Source of the DNA: Thalassospira alkalitolerans
GTDB taxonomy: Bacteria; Pseudomonadota; Alphaproteobacteria; Rhodospirillales; Thalassospiraceae
Length of the DNA: 64,000 nt
Assembly (NCBI RefSeq): GCF_002115745.1
Contig: NZ_JFKB01000014.1
Location: 18,788 to 82,787, forward strand
Reading direction: 5' to 3'
Shown here one piece after another: positions 35,873 through 44,642 of this stretch. Position 1 is the first letter of the stretch; the number at the start of each line of letters is the position of its first letter. The translations under genes were made by a program, and so were the position numbers. The notes beneath the pieces were generated by a model. That model made no database searches. It saw only the letters and a program-made list of their open reading frames with translations, and was not told where the DNA came from.

Positions 35873-37273
35873 ATGTCGGAAAACCTGTCGGCTTTTCTGT
35901 ATCTGGTGGCGTCCGTCTGCTTCATTTTGTCGCTGCGCGGTTTGTCTTCACCGGAAACGGCACGTAACGGGAATATCCTTGGCATGGTGGGGATGGCGAT
36001 TGCCATTCTGACCACCTTGGCATCGCCCGAAGTCGTGTCATACACCACCATTATTGTCGGTATTTTGCTCGGCGGTGCGATTGGTACAGTCATCGCACTT
36101 AAGATCAAGATGACAGCGCTGCCACAGCTTGTTGCGGCGTTTCACTCGCTGGTTGGATTGGCGGCGGTATTTGTCGCCAGCGCGGCGCTTTATTCGCCGG
36201 GTGCCTATGGCATTGGCACGGCGGGTAATATTGGCGTGGCCAGCCTGATTGAAATGGGCCTTGGCGTTGCCATTGGGGCGATTACCTTCACCGGTTCGCT
36301 GGTGGCCTTTGGTAAACTGCAGGGCATTGTTTCGGGAACCCCGGTGCGCTTTACCGGGCAACATATGCTTAACCTTGCGATTGCCATCGGTATTTTGGTG
36401 TTTGGCATTATTGTTGTCACAACTGAAAGCCATATGGCGTTCTGGATACTGGTTGCACTGGCACTTGTGCTGGGTATTACCCTGATCATTCCGATTGGCG
36501 GGGCGGATATGCCGGTTGTTGTCTCGATGCTGAACTCCTATTCGGGGTGGGCAGCATGTGGCATCGGCTTTACGCTTCAGAACAACGCATTGATCATTAC
36601 CGGTGCGCTGGTGGGCGCGTCGGGGGCGATCCTGTCCTACATCATGTGCAAGGGCATGAACCGATCGATCTTTAACGTCATCTTTGGCGGTTTCGGAACC
36701 GATGCGGGGGCCGCGGCAGCGACCCTTGGCAGCGATGGCGATCGGACGGCCAAATCAGGCTCCAGCGATGATGCGGCCTTTATCATGAAGAATGCATCCA
36801 GCGTCATTATCGTGCCGGGTTATGGCATGGCGGTGGCACAGGCACAGCATGCGCTTCGTGAAATGGGTGATATTCTTAAGGCCGAAGGTGTCAACGTTCG
36901 CTATGCCATCCACCCGGTGGCCGGACGTATGCCGGGCCATATGAACGTGCTGTTGGCCGAGGCCAATGTGCCCTATGACGACGTGCTTGAAATGGACGAA
37001 ATCAACCGTGATTTCGGCACTGCGGATGTGGCTTTTGTGATTGGTGCCAATGATATCACCAACCCGGCGGCCAAAACCGACCCGTCATCACCGATCTTTG
37101 GTATGCCGATCCTTGAGGTCGAAAAGGCCAAAACGGTGCTGTTCATCAAACGTTCGATGTCGGCGGGTTACGCTGGTATTCAGAACGAGTTGTTCTTTAA
37201 GGACAACACGATGATGCTGTTTGGGGACGCCAAAAAGATGTGCGAAGAAATCGTCATGCATCTCGATAACTGA
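35873..37273 (+). CDS. pntB: NAD(P) transhydrogenase beta subunit
   Basis: A 466-residue subunit with the remaining membrane helices (about 1-265) and the NADP(H)-binding domain III. Domain III shows IVPGYGMAVAQAQHALREM, the HPVAGRMPGHMNVLLAEA stretch and GANDITNPAA. The complex uses the proton gradient to make NADPH from NADH. It ends before a strong terminator, closing a three-gene operon. Confidence 0.98.
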   Translation: MSENLSAFLYLVASVCFILSLRGLSSPETARNGNILGMVGMAIAILTTLASPEVVSYTTIIVGILLGGAIGTVIALKIKMTALPQLVAAFHSLVGLAAVFVASAALYSPGAYGIGTAGNIGVASLIEMGLGVAIGAITFTGSLVAFGKLQGIVSGTPVRFTGQHMLNLAIAIGILVFGIIVVTTESHMAFWILVALALVLGITLIIPIGGADMPVVVSMLNSYSGWAACGIGFTLQNNALIITGALVGASGAILSYIMCKGMNRSIFNVIFGGFGTDAGAAAATLGSDGDRTAKSGSSDDAAFIMKNASSVIIVPGYGMAVAQAQHALREMGDILKAEGVNVRYAIHPVAGRMPGHMNVLLAEANVPYDDVLEMDEINRDFGTADVAFVIGANDITNPAAKTDPSSPIFGMPILEVEKAKTVLFIKRSMSAGYAGIQNELFFKDNTMMLFGDAKKMCEEIVMHLDN

Positions 37274-37293
37274 TCGAATATTACAGTTCGGAC

Positions 37294-37322
37294 AAAAAGG
37301 GCGGCCATTGGTCGCCCTTTTT
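37294..37322 (+). terminator. Intrinsic terminator after pntB
   Basis: AAAAAGGGCG pairs with CGCCCTTTTT, with a nine-base loop, and continues into TTGTTGTTTGG. Confidence 0.9.
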
Positions 37323-37387
37323 GTTGTTTGGCCTTCCGAAATCATTTTAGGATGGGTAACAAACTGCCATATGTGCCGAGGTCTGAA

Positions 37388-37939
37388 ATGCCATCTTTAA
37401 TTGATGTCCGGATTGAGACTGAACGACTGATCTTGCGGTGTGTCGAGGAAACGGACGCCGATGCTATTGCAGCCTTGATGACGTCAGACATTAGCCGTTG
37501 GTTGGCATCATGGAAGATACCTTATACGCGTGAAATGGCACTTAAGCGGATAGAAGATAGCCGACAGAAAGCATTGGACGGCGAAGCTTTGCCGCTGGCG
37601 GTTGTTGAAAAGCGAACCGGTGATTTTATCGGGTGGGTGTCGCTTTATCGTTATGCTGCGAATCCTGATCGCGGTGTTGTGGGGTATTGGCTTGGTCAGC
37701 CGTTTCAGGGAAAAGGATATTTTCGGGAAATTGGCGCGGCCTTTTTGCAGACGGGGTTCCGCTTGTTTGAACTCGCCGTTATTGAGGCAGGTGCCCAGCT
37801 TGAAAATGAAGCATCATTTGGGGTGATGCGATCCTGGGGAATGCGTGAAGGTGAAACACGTACGGATTATTCCTCTGCACGGGATCGCGAGGAGTTGTGC
37901 AGATATTTCGAAATCACCCGGGAAGATTTCGAAATATGA
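37388..37939 (+). CDS. GNAT acetyltransferase, RimJ/RimL-like
   Basis: A 183-residue acetyltransferase. IETERLILRCVEETDADAIA at residues 9-28 and the acetyl-CoA region GVVGYWLGQPFQGKGYFREIG are family hallmarks. It probably acetylates a protein N-terminus or small amine; the substrate is unknown. The ATG at 37388 has GAGG eight bases before it. A longer TTG start at 37328 is rejected because it overlaps the terminator region. Confidence 0.85.
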   Translation: MPSLIDVRIETERLILRCVEETDADAIAALMTSDISRWLASWKIPYTREMALKRIEDSRQKALDGEALPLAVVEKRTGDFIGWVSLYRYAANPDRGVVGYWLGQPFQGKGYFREIGAAFLQTGFRLFELAVIEAGAQLENEASFGVMRSWGMREGETRTDYSSARDREELCRYFEITREDFEI

Positions 37940-37959
37940 TATGTCCTGATTATCGGGCA

Positions 37960-38000
37960 AAAAACCAACCTGCCCGGTTTGCTCCGATGCGGATCTGGCT
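37960..38000 (-). repeat. Imperfect copy of the rpsU terminator sequence
   Basis: The segment AAAAACCAAC-CTGCCCGG-TTTGCTCCGATGCGG at the end of the flavin reductase gene closely resembles the rpsU terminator at 38646-38680 (about three quarters of positions agree by eye). The hairpin here is less perfect. It probably serves as the terminator of the flavin reductase gene and points to a local duplication. Confidence 0.5.
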
Positions 38001-38537
38001 TTAAGGCATATCCGATTTTAAGGTGATAACCTCGCCATCAACTGTGAAATTGCCGTATCCGCAATGATGGATCGTGCGCGGCGTTTTTTGCATCGGGTCG
38101 CGCCATGCGTGAACGACTTCGAGCACGAAGATGTTGTAGTCCTTGACCATGCGGGTATCACGGACCTGACATTCCAGATTGGCGAAACACTGGGTGATCA
38201 GGGGGGCGCAAACGTTCCTGGCCGGGGCAGGGGTTAGGTTGAAAGTTGCAAACTTGTCTGTTTCGCGGCCCGAACAATTGCCAATGCCAACCACGGCTTC
38301 GGCCATTTCCACGGATGGAATGGCGATCACGCATTCGCCTGTCTTGTGCAGAGCTTCATAGCTGTGGTCGCCAGCACTGACCACGCAGGCAATCATCGGC
38401 GGGGTGAATTCGACCATCATGTGCCAGGACATGGTCATGACATTGTTCTGGCCGTCATCGGCGGTGGTCAGTAATACCACCGGTCCCGGTTCGATCAACT
38501 GATAGACTTTTTCAAGCGGATAGGGTTCGGGCTGCAT
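38001..38537 (-). CDS. Flavin reductase family protein (FMN split barrel)
   Basis: A 178-residue FMN-binding split-barrel protein. The family segments are VYQLIEPGPVVLLTT, DGQNNVMTMSWHMMVEFTPPMIACVVSAGDHSYEAL and ARNVCAPLITQCFANLECQV. Members reduce flavins or act as stand-alone FMN proteins. The ATG has a strong GGAGGA upstream. A single-gene unit, with an imperfect hairpin just after its stop. Confidence 0.88.
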   Translation of the reverse strand: MQPEPYPLEKVYQLIEPGPVVLLTTADDGQNNVMTMSWHMMVEFTPPMIACVVSAGDHSYEALHKTGECVIAIPSVEMAEAVVGIGNCSGRETDKFATFNLTPAPARNVCAPLITQCFANLECQVRDTRMVKDYNIFVLEVVHAWRDPMQKTPRTIHHCGYGNFTVDGEVITLKSDMP

Positions 38538-38644
38538 GGGGCGTCCTCCGGCTTTTGATTTGCTTTGGCCAGGAGGGTATCAAAAATCGTCTTGGTTGAA
38601 ATTGATATATGATATTGACGCCGTGGCGGCGAAGGGGCAGGGCA

Positions 38645-38680
38645 GAAAAACCAAACCCGCCCGGATTGCTCCGAGGCGGG
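38645..38680 (-). terminator. Intrinsic terminator after rpsU
   Basis: Read on the minus strand, CCCGCC pairs with GGCGGG and, past one bulged T, CGG pairs with CCG, with loop AGCAAT. The run TTTGGTTTTT follows. Confidence 0.85.
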
Positions 38681-38760
38681 CTTGGCGCACGGGTCCGATT
38701 TTAGCGAACTAAAACCGATCGTGCAGTATCACGTTCGAGGAACCCCGAAAGTGAAAAAGA

Positions 38761-38964
38761 CTAGAAGCCTTCGCGCTCGATGCGCTTACGCTCCAGCTTG
38801 CGGGAACGACGGACTGCTTCCGCCCCTTCGCGAGCTTTCTTCTCCGACGGCTTTTCAAAGTGACGACGAAGCTTCATCTCACGAAAAATGCCCTCGCGCT
38901 GCATCTTTTTCTTAAGCGCTTTCAGAGCCTGATCGACATTGTTGTCGCGAACGATTACCTGCAC
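38761..38964 (-). CDS. rpsU: 30S ribosomal protein S21
   Basis: A 67-residue S21 that starts (V)[19 protein letters not shown] and ends in the basic [13 protein letters not shown] tail. The start is GTG at 38964, with AAAGGAG ten bases upstream; an ATG further upstream would give an unnatural N-terminus. S21 binds near the anti-Shine-Dalgarno region. It is a single-gene unit with its own terminator, and a TATATAA stretch about 90 bases upstream is a likely -10 element. Confidence 0.97.
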   Translation of the reverse strand: MQVIVRDNNVDQALKALKKKMQREGIFREMKLRRHFEKPSEKKAREGAEAVRRSRKLERKRIEREGF

Positions 38965-39221
38965 GGAAACCACGCTCCTTTCAAAAAAACAAAAACACCC
39001 GGTCAAGGCAGAATGCCCCCCGGTTGGTAGTGCGACCCATAAGGCCGTGGGACTTTATATAGGGCAAAGCCGTACAAAAGAAAAGAGGGAACGGTGATAC
39101 TCGCGCATTACGTTCATAAAGGCGGTCATGCAAACCAGCTTGATGCTGGCGCAATCTGGGTCATGGCGCTATATGATTAGGGTATGTGTTGAAGTGACGG
39201 TGGTTTGGGTCAAAAATTCTG

Positions 39222-39815
39222 ATGTCTATTTTAAAGATTGCCCGAATGGGGCACCCGGTTTTGCGCAAGGTTAGCGCCCGTGTCGAAAATCCGCTTGATC
39301 CGGAAATTCAGCGATTGATCGCTGATATGAAGGAGACGATGAAAGATGCCGGTGGTGTCGGCCTTGCCGCGCCTCAGGTGTTTCAATCCAAGGCGATTAT
39401 GGTGTTTCACGTGCCGTCTTTTCGCAAAAGTGACGATCCCGATGATGGGGACATTCCGCTGAGCGTTTTGGTGAACCCGACAATCGAAGCGATTGGCGAC
39501 GAGGTTGTTGATGGTTGGGAAGGTTGTTTAAGCATTCCGGGCCTTCAGGGCGTTGTGCCGCGCTGGAACAAAATCCGGTATCGCGGGTTGGATGAGAAGG
39601 GCAATGAAATCGAACGTATTGCCGGTGGGTTCCATGCCCGCGTGGTTCAACACGAATATGACCATTTGATCGGGGTGATGTATCCTGAACGTATGGAAGA
39701 CATGACATTGTTGGGGTTTGCCGAGGAATTGCGCGAGAACCCGCCCGAGACGCCCTTGCGGCAGGCAGAATCAACCGATGATACCGCCGCTGATGACGAA
39801 AGCGAGGAGGCATAA
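39222..39815 (+). CDS. def: Peptide deformylase
   Basis: A 197-residue metalloenzyme that removes the formyl group from nascent proteins. All three motifs are present: GVGLAAPQ, EGCLSIP and QHEYDH. Compared with the typical length there is a 20-residue acidic C-terminal tail rich in D/E (STDDTAADDESEEA), which is probably disordered. The stop is adjacent to the COQ9 gene start in TAAATG. No fmt follows, unlike in many genomes. Confidence 0.97.
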   Translation: MSILKIARMGHPVLRKVSARVENPLDPEIQRLIADMKETMKDAGGVGLAAPQVFQSKAIMVFHVPSFRKSDDPDDGDIPLSVLVNPTIEAIGDEVVDGWEGCLSIPGLQGVVPRWNKIRYRGLDEKGNEIERIAGGFHARVVQHEYDHLIGVMYPERMEDMTLLGFAEELRENPPETPLRQAESTDDTAADDESEEA

Positions 39816-40511
39816 ATGACCGTTTCCGAAAGCATGAACCGTCTGCGTGATCAGCGCGAGGCATTGGTCGCCGCGGCACTTGAACATGTGCCGTTTGATG
39901 GCTGGACCAAGACCGCCCTTCGAAGCGGTGCCGAAGACCTTGATCTTGCGGTGGGAGAGGTTGATCGGTTGCTGCCCGGTGGCATTGGTCAGGCAATCAG
40001 TACCTATGTCGGGATGACAGATCGCAAGATGGTTGCAAAACTTGATACGCTTGATCTGCCATCAATGAAAATCCGGGAACGGATTGCGACGGCTGTCAAA
40101 ACCCGTTTGTCATTGGTCGAACATGAAAAGGATACGGTGCGTGCGGCCCTTGCCTTTATGGTGTTGCCGCAAAACGTGCCGCTTGGGCTTAAGCTGACGC
40201 ATGGGACGGTGGACAAGATGTGGATTGCGGCGGGTGATACATCCACAGACCATAACTGGTACACCAAGCGGATGTTGCTGGCCGGGGTTTATGGATCAAC
40301 GCTGGCTTATTGGCTGGACGATAAATCCGATGGGCATGTTGACAGCTGGGCGTTTCTGGATCGTCGCATTGGCAATGTCATGCAAATCCCCAAAATTACC
40401 GGACAGGTGAAAAAGCTTGGCAAAGTTGCCGTTGCCCCGTTCAAGCTGGGGGCAAAGATTGTGCAATGTGCGCCGACACCGGGCCGGGTGCGACGCCAGT
40501 TCGGCGCCTGA
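39816..40511 (+). CDS. COQ9-type ubiquinone biosynthesis protein
   Basis: A 231-residue member of the COQ9 family. The TetR-like fold starts ALVAAALEHVPFDGWTKTALRSGAEDL, and the lipid-binding C-terminal part includes LKLTHGTVDKMWIAAGDTSTDHNWYTKRMLLAGVYGST. In mitochondria COQ9 presents lipid to COQ7. It is translated directly after def. A perfect-stem terminator follows. Confidence 0.92.
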   Translation: MTVSESMNRLRDQREALVAAALEHVPFDGWTKTALRSGAEDLDLAVGEVDRLLPGGIGQAISTYVGMTDRKMVAKLDTLDLPSMKIRERIATAVKTRLSLVEHEKDTVRAALAFMVLPQNVPLGLKLTHGTVDKMWIAAGDTSTDHNWYTKRMLLAGVYGSTLAYWLDDKSDGHVDSWAFLDRRIGNVMQIPKITGQVKKLGKVAVAPFKLGAKIVQCAPTPGRVRRQFGA

Positions 40512-40537
40512 TCGGACCTAAACCGGCCTGAAACAAT

Positions 40538-40564
40538 AAACGCCGCCCAACCGGGCGGCGTTTT
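40538..40564. terminator. Bidirectional intrinsic terminator
   Basis: CGCCGCCC pairs with GGGCGGCG around AACC, flanked by AAA and TTTT. It serves the COQ9 gene and probably also the convergent gene ending at 40599. Confidence 0.9.
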
Positions 40565-40598
40565 GCATTGGAAACGGGAATTGAGCACGCAAAGACGG

Positions 40599-41246
40599 TT
40601 ATTGCATCAGGAAACTCAGCAATGTCGGCTTTGGCTCGTTGGCGCGGCGATGTTCGCTGGCAAGATCGACATGGAACGGGCTGCTGATCGCCCGCAGCGT
40701 TTCAGTGTTTTCGTCATTGCGGCTGAAATCTTCACGTTTGGGCTTGGCGGCAAGGGCCACCAGTTCATAGGGCAGGTCGCCCATCCACATGCCGTTACGG
40801 TTGTTCCTGGCGTGGGCCTGATCGCTTAGATATGTCTGGCAGCTTGGATTGCTGTCACAGCTGTTCATATCGACAATTGCCCAACCGGCGCGCAACAGCA
40901 GGCGGTTGATATCGCTTTGGCCCATATGGCATTCGGTCAGCATCGGGAAAAGCTGCACATCGGAAACCTGTTGGCAGGCGATGGCATAATTATCAATGAT
41001 GCGGTCAAGTGCCTGCATCGCGGCATTGCCGCATTGAAATTCAACACTGCCCGCCCGGCAGATCATGCCCGGTCGCGGGGCGCGAATGCCAAACAGTTCG
41101 ACAATCATATTGCCAAACCGCAGTTTGTCGCCTTGCAAGACGTCAGGGAATCCTGCGGCGCCTGGTGCCGCAGAGGCGGTGTTTTGCGCCGCCTGCAGAG
41201 ATGCAAGGCCGGTTGCAATCATAAGGACAAGAATAAGTTTTTTCAT
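40599..41246 (-). CDS. Exported SNase-fold protein lacking nuclease residues
   Basis: A 215-residue protein with a signal peptide (MKKLILVLMIATGLASLQA). The remainder aligns to staphylococcal nuclease: DVLQGDKLRFGNMIVELFGIRAPRPG corresponds to DGDT...RLxGIDAPE, and LLLRAGWAIVD and DQAHARNNRNGMWMG to the usual tail. The catalytic residues are replaced: Asp19 Gln, Arg35 Glu, Asp40 Arg and Glu43 Arg (SNase numbering). It should not cut DNA and may bind ligand or peptide instead. Cys residues in CRAGSVEFQC and CDSNPSC suggest disulfides in the periplasm. Confidence 0.7.
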   Translation of the reverse strand: MKKLILVLMIATGLASLQAAQNTASAAPGAAGFPDVLQGDKLRFGNMIVELFGIRAPRPGMICRAGSVEFQCGNAAMQALDRIIDNYAIACQQVSDVQLFPMLTECHMGQSDINRLLLRAGWAIVDMNSCDSNPSCQTYLSDQAHARNNRNGMWMGDLPYELVALAAKPKREDFSRNDENTETLRAISSPFHVDLASEHRRANEPKPTLLSFLMQ

Positions 41247-41348
41247 CGCGTGTTACCCGAACAAAGTTTCCTGTCTGGATAACAGCAAGCGCAGTGCCAG
41301 TTTGACGGGCAGAAACTGCCTGTGCTGCCAAGTGGTTGGCTTATAACG

Positions 41349-41382
41349 AAAAATGCCCCGGAACCGGGATGGTTCGGGGCAT
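41349..41382 (-). terminator. Intrinsic terminator after purK
   Basis: On the minus strand ATGCCCCG-AACC pairs with GGTT-C-CGGGGCAT (one bulge), followed by TTTTT. Confidence 0.85.
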
Positions 41383-41414
41383 TGAATTTTGTGTGTTGTT
41401 GGCAGTATCCGGTG

Positions 41415-42503
41415 TTACTTGGGCAGGACCCAGGTAATATGGCCCATCTTGCGGCCCGGTTTGGCTTCTGCCTTGCCGTAAAGATGCAGTTTTGCATCCG
41501 GCTCGGCCAAAATTGCCTGCCAGTCATCAATGTCATGGCCCAAAAGGTTTTTCATTCGTGCCTGTGAATGATGTGCCGGATTGCCCAGTGGCAGGCCGCA
41601 AACTGCGCGAATGAACTGTTCGAACTGGCTGGTGATGCAGGCATCAATCGTCCAATGCCCGGAATTATGCGGGCGGGGGGCAACTTCGTTGACCAGAACC
41701 GCACCGTCGCTGGTGACAAACATCTCGACGGCCAATAGCCCGACAAATTCCATGGCACCGACCAAACGGGTCGCGATATCCTCGGCCTTTTGGGAAAGTT
41801 CGGCAGAAATCAGCGCCGGGGCGATGGTGACATCAAGGATATGATTGGTATGCACATTTTCGACCGGGCAGAAACAGGCCGTGTCGCCCTTAACACCGCG
41901 CGCGACGATGACGGAAATTTCGCGTTCGAACGCGATAAAGCCTTCAAGGATGGCTTCGGCCCCGTTCATTTCCGCCCAGGCATCAGCCAGATCGGTATCA
42001 GGGGTGATTTTCACTTGTCCCTTGCCGTCATAGCCCATTTCGGTGGTTTTTAGAACCGCCGGGCGACCAAGTTTGGCAACAGCGGCTTCAAGGTCGGTAA
42101 GAGAGCGAACAGCGGCAAAAGGTGCCGTGCCAATCCCGTTTTCATTGCAGAATGTTTTTTCGCGCAGGCGGTTTTGCGACAAATGCAGGCATTTCCAGCC
42201 CGGACGTACCGGCACCAGTTCCGACAGCAGTTTGACGCTGTCATGCGGGACGTTTTCAAATTCAAACGTGACAACATCAACATCGGCTGCAAAGGCGCGC
42301 AACGCCTCAAGATCGGTGTAATCGGCAATGGTGGCCTTGGCGCAAACCTGTTCGGTCGGGCTGTTCGCACCCGGGCCAAAGACATGGACTTTATATCCAA
42401 GCTCGGCGGCGCAAAGGGCGGCCATTCGGCCCAACTGGCCATTGCCCATGATGCCAATGGTGCTGCCCGGTGCGATGATACGCGTCGCGAAATCCTGCGT
42501 CAT
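41415..42503 (-). CDS. purK: N5-carboxyaminoimidazole ribonucleotide synthase
   Basis: A 362-residue ATP-grasp enzyme that carboxylates AIR with bicarbonate in purine synthesis. GSTIGIMGNGQLGRMAALCAAELGY is the N-terminal fold, VLKTTEMGYDGKGQ and ILEGFIAFEREISVIVARG are ATP-grasp elements, and VNEVAPRPHNSGHWTIDA is diagnostic. The ATG has GAGGAATAA just upstream. It lies 108 bases after purE with a terminator hairpin between them. Confidence 0.97.
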   Translation of the reverse strand: MTQDFATRIIAPGSTIGIMGNGQLGRMAALCAAELGYKVHVFGPGANSPTEQVCAKATIADYTDLEALRAFAADVDVVTFEFENVPHDSVKLLSELVPVRPGWKCLHLSQNRLREKTFCNENGIGTAPFAAVRSLTDLEAAVAKLGRPAVLKTTEMGYDGKGQVKITPDTDLADAWAEMNGAEAILEGFIAFEREISVIVARGVKGDTACFCPVENVHTNHILDVTIAPALISAELSQKAEDIATRLVGAMEFVGLLAVEMFVTSDGAVLVNEVAPRPHNSGHWTIDACITSQFEQFIRAVCGLPLGNPAHHSQARMKNLLGHDIDDWQAILAEPDAKLHLYGKAEAKPGRKMGHITWVLPK

Positions 42504-42574
42504 TTATTCCTCGAAATTCTTCACGTTCCCAAGCGGGACGGGCACCGACCATCTGTGAGCTGTGTGATGCCAAA

Positions 42575-42602
42575 GAAAAACGCGCCTGTTTCGGGCGCGC
42601 TT
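42575..42602 (-). terminator. Intrinsic terminator between purE and purK
   Basis: On the minus strand a nine-pair stem (AAGCGCGCC with GGCGCGTTT, one G-U pair) around CGAAACA is followed by TTTTTC. It sits inside what is usually one operon. Confidence 0.8.
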
Positions 42603-42611
42603 AAATTCATG

Positions 42612-43112
42612 TTACGGGGCGGGATCAACCGGTTCTTCGGCAACCGCATTGGTTTGTTGGGTGCGCCAGTCGTCAAGCCGACCTGCGAGCGCATCATCCA
42701 TCAACGCCATGATCCCGGCCGCCATCAAACCGGCATTCTTTGCCCCGGCCGCCCCAATCGCAAGGGTGCCAACCGGAACGCCGCCGGGCATTTGCACAAT
42801 CGACAGCAAACTATCAAGACCCTTAAGCGTGCGGCTTTGAACCGGCACGCCCAGAACCGGAAGTGGCGTCATGGCGGCGGCCATGCCGGGCAGATGGGCC
42901 GCACCACCGGCACCGGCGATAATCACCTTAAGGCCGCGCGACTTTGCGGTTTTGGCATAGTCATACAGGCGATCCGGGGTGCGATGAGCTGATACAATTT
43001 TGGTTTCGTAAGGGACTTGCAGCGCATCGAGGACATCTGCTGCATTTTTCATGGTTTCCCAGTCGGACTGGCTTCCCATGATAATGCCGATGACCGGGCG
43101 TTGATCGCTCAT
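42612..43112 (-). CDS. purE: N5-carboxyaminoimidazole ribonucleotide mutase
   Basis: A 166-residue class I PurE that isomerises N5-CAIR to [27 protein letters not shown], the active-site [14 protein letters not shown] and [13 protein letters not shown] are canonical. The C-terminal tail [11 protein letters not shown] is non-conserved. GGAG precedes the start by eight bases. It is followed by purK on the same strand. Confidence 0.97.
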   Translation of the reverse strand: MSDQRPVIGIIMGSQSDWETMKNAADVLDALQVPYETKIVSAHRTPDRLYDYAKTAKSRGLKVIIAGAGGAAHLPGMAAAMTPLPVLGVPVQSRTLKGLDSLLSIVQMPGGVPVGTLAIGAAGAKNAGLMAAGIMALMDDALAGRLDDWRTQQTNAVAEEPVDPAP

Positions 43113-43377
43113 GCTGGCGGCTCCGTTTGTCGCACGTTATCAGAAGGCCCGCATTATAGGCAGGAAGGGTGATCATGCAAGCCTGCCTGTGGTTCAGAAC
43201 GGTGCCGGTTTCCGTCCCGTTCGCGCAGGCCTTTGATCCAAAGGGGGATTACCTATGAGTATAACTGGCCTACCCTTACTGCCAATTGAAAAACAAGATG
43301 AAATATAGTTACTTTTAAGTTATAATTTTGGCATCAAATATTTTGTCTCTGTGCAGGTAGCACATGAGAGGGCAGAC

Positions 43378-44238
43378 ATGAAAGTCACGAGACCCGGTTC
43401 CATCACCCCGTCGTCGATGGGGGCAGGAGATGGCCGTTACTCCTCTAACCCATATGCCGCATACACCTATAGCAGGCCAGTGCGTAAGAAAACTGCGCCT
43501 GATCCGGATCCAGATCAGGGTGATGATTCTCATCCGGGGGGGGCTTTCCGTCGTGAATTGCAGCGCCATGAAAGTTCGGCACCTGCCAACATTCAGGATA
43601 TTGCCGATGTTCTTGGCATTCCCGATGATCAGGTGACACCTGCGGTTGAAAAGGCGATTGCGCGACTGATGTTGCGCGTGAACGGGCTTAGCGAAAACCT
43701 TGCCGAATTACAGCGTCATCAGGTTGATCTTGCGCGGGCGGAAGGGCGTGATCCGTTTACCGGCGCGCTTAGTCGTACCAGTTTCATGCAGATCGTTGAA
43801 AACGAATTGGCATTGACCGGCACGGACCGCACGACAAGAACTCTTTTGCTGTGCGAGATTGCCGATCTGGACGAAGTATTGCAGCGTTACGGTCAGGGAT
43901 GCAAAGAGGGGGTGTTTAACTTCCTGCATCGCACGATTACCGAATTCATCCTGCCTCCCCATCAGGTTGGTTATCTTGGCTGCAATGATTTTGCGGCATT
44001 GCTTTATAATATGGATGAACAGGATACTTGGCAGCGCGCCGATGCGATCAGTCGTCGATTGAAAAAGCATCCCTTTTTCTGGAAGGGTAAATACATCTCT
44101 ATAACGCCGGTTTTTGGTGTCTATATTGCCCGGGCCGGGGATACCCCCGAAGATGCGCTGGTGGCCGTTGATTATGCCTTGCGTGCCGAAAAAGAAATGA
44201 AGGCTGCACAATTGCAGCGGATCCCAAGCGGCTTATAG
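43378..44238 (+). CDS. Degenerate GGDEF domain protein
   Basis: A 286-residue protein. The first 70 residues are low-complexity and proline-rich. A helical linker follows (NIQDIADVLGIPDDQVTPAVEKAIARL), then a GGDEF-like domain from about residue 123, starting DPFTGALSRTSFMQIVENEL. The signature reads LGCNDF (200-205) instead of GGDEF, and the metal-site DxDxFK reads EIADLDEV, so diguanylate cyclase activity is unlikely. It may bind nucleotide or act as a scaffold. The GTG at 43351 is less likely than the ATG, which has GAGAGGG five bases upstream. Confidence 0.8.
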   Translation: MKVTRPGSITPSSMGAGDGRYSSNPYAAYTYSRPVRKKTAPDPDPDQGDDSHPGGAFRRELQRHESSAPANIQDIADVLGIPDDQVTPAVEKAIARLMLRVNGLSENLAELQRHQVDLARAEGRDPFTGALSRTSFMQIVENELALTGTDRTTRTLLLCEIADLDEVLQRYGQGCKEGVFNFLHRTITEFILPPHQVGYLGCNDFAALLYNMDEQDTWQRADAISRRLKKHPFFWKGKYISITPVFGVYIARAGDTPEDALVAVDYALRAEKEMKAAQLQRIPSGL

Positions 44239-44315
44239 CACGTGGCCCGCATGCTGCGCTGGCGGGACAATCGCCTTTTTAGCATGCATCCCCCATCATT
44301 TCCTGTATTTTGGTT

Positions 44316-44522
44316 TCAGGCAATAATGTCTGGGACGAGTTGTGACTCGAGATAGAGAATTTCATCTTTTAATGCGAGCTTGCGCTTTTTCATGCGCCCC
44401 AGACGCAATTGATCGTGATGGGCACCTTCGGCCAATTGTCCGATTGCGATGTCGAGGTCACGATGTTCTTCGCGCAGAATCAGCAGTCTTTTTTCGACTG
44501 CAATCTGATTGATTTCGTCCAT
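44316..44522 (-). CDS. DUF465/YdcH-like small protein (first copy)
   Basis: A 68-residue coiled protein: MDEINQIAVEKRLLILREEHRDLDIAI, then RLGRMKKRKLALKDEI, matching DUF465. Such proteins form short antiparallel helices; their role is unclear. An ORF extends further upstream, but the ATG at 44522 gives the normal length. A second DUF465 gene lies 2.5 kb away at 47034. Confidence 0.8.
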   Translation of the reverse strand: MDEINQIAVEKRLLILREEHRDLDIAIGQLAEGAHHDQLRLGRMKKRKLALKDEILYLESQLVPDIIA

Positions 44523-44642
44523 TTTTGATCCAGCTTGGTTACTAACGCGAAGAGCCTGTAATACTATCAGAATTCGGAATGGCAACCCATATGATTTGTA
44601 ACGGGCTTTTCGATAAGAGACCGAACAGGACGGAGGAAACGG

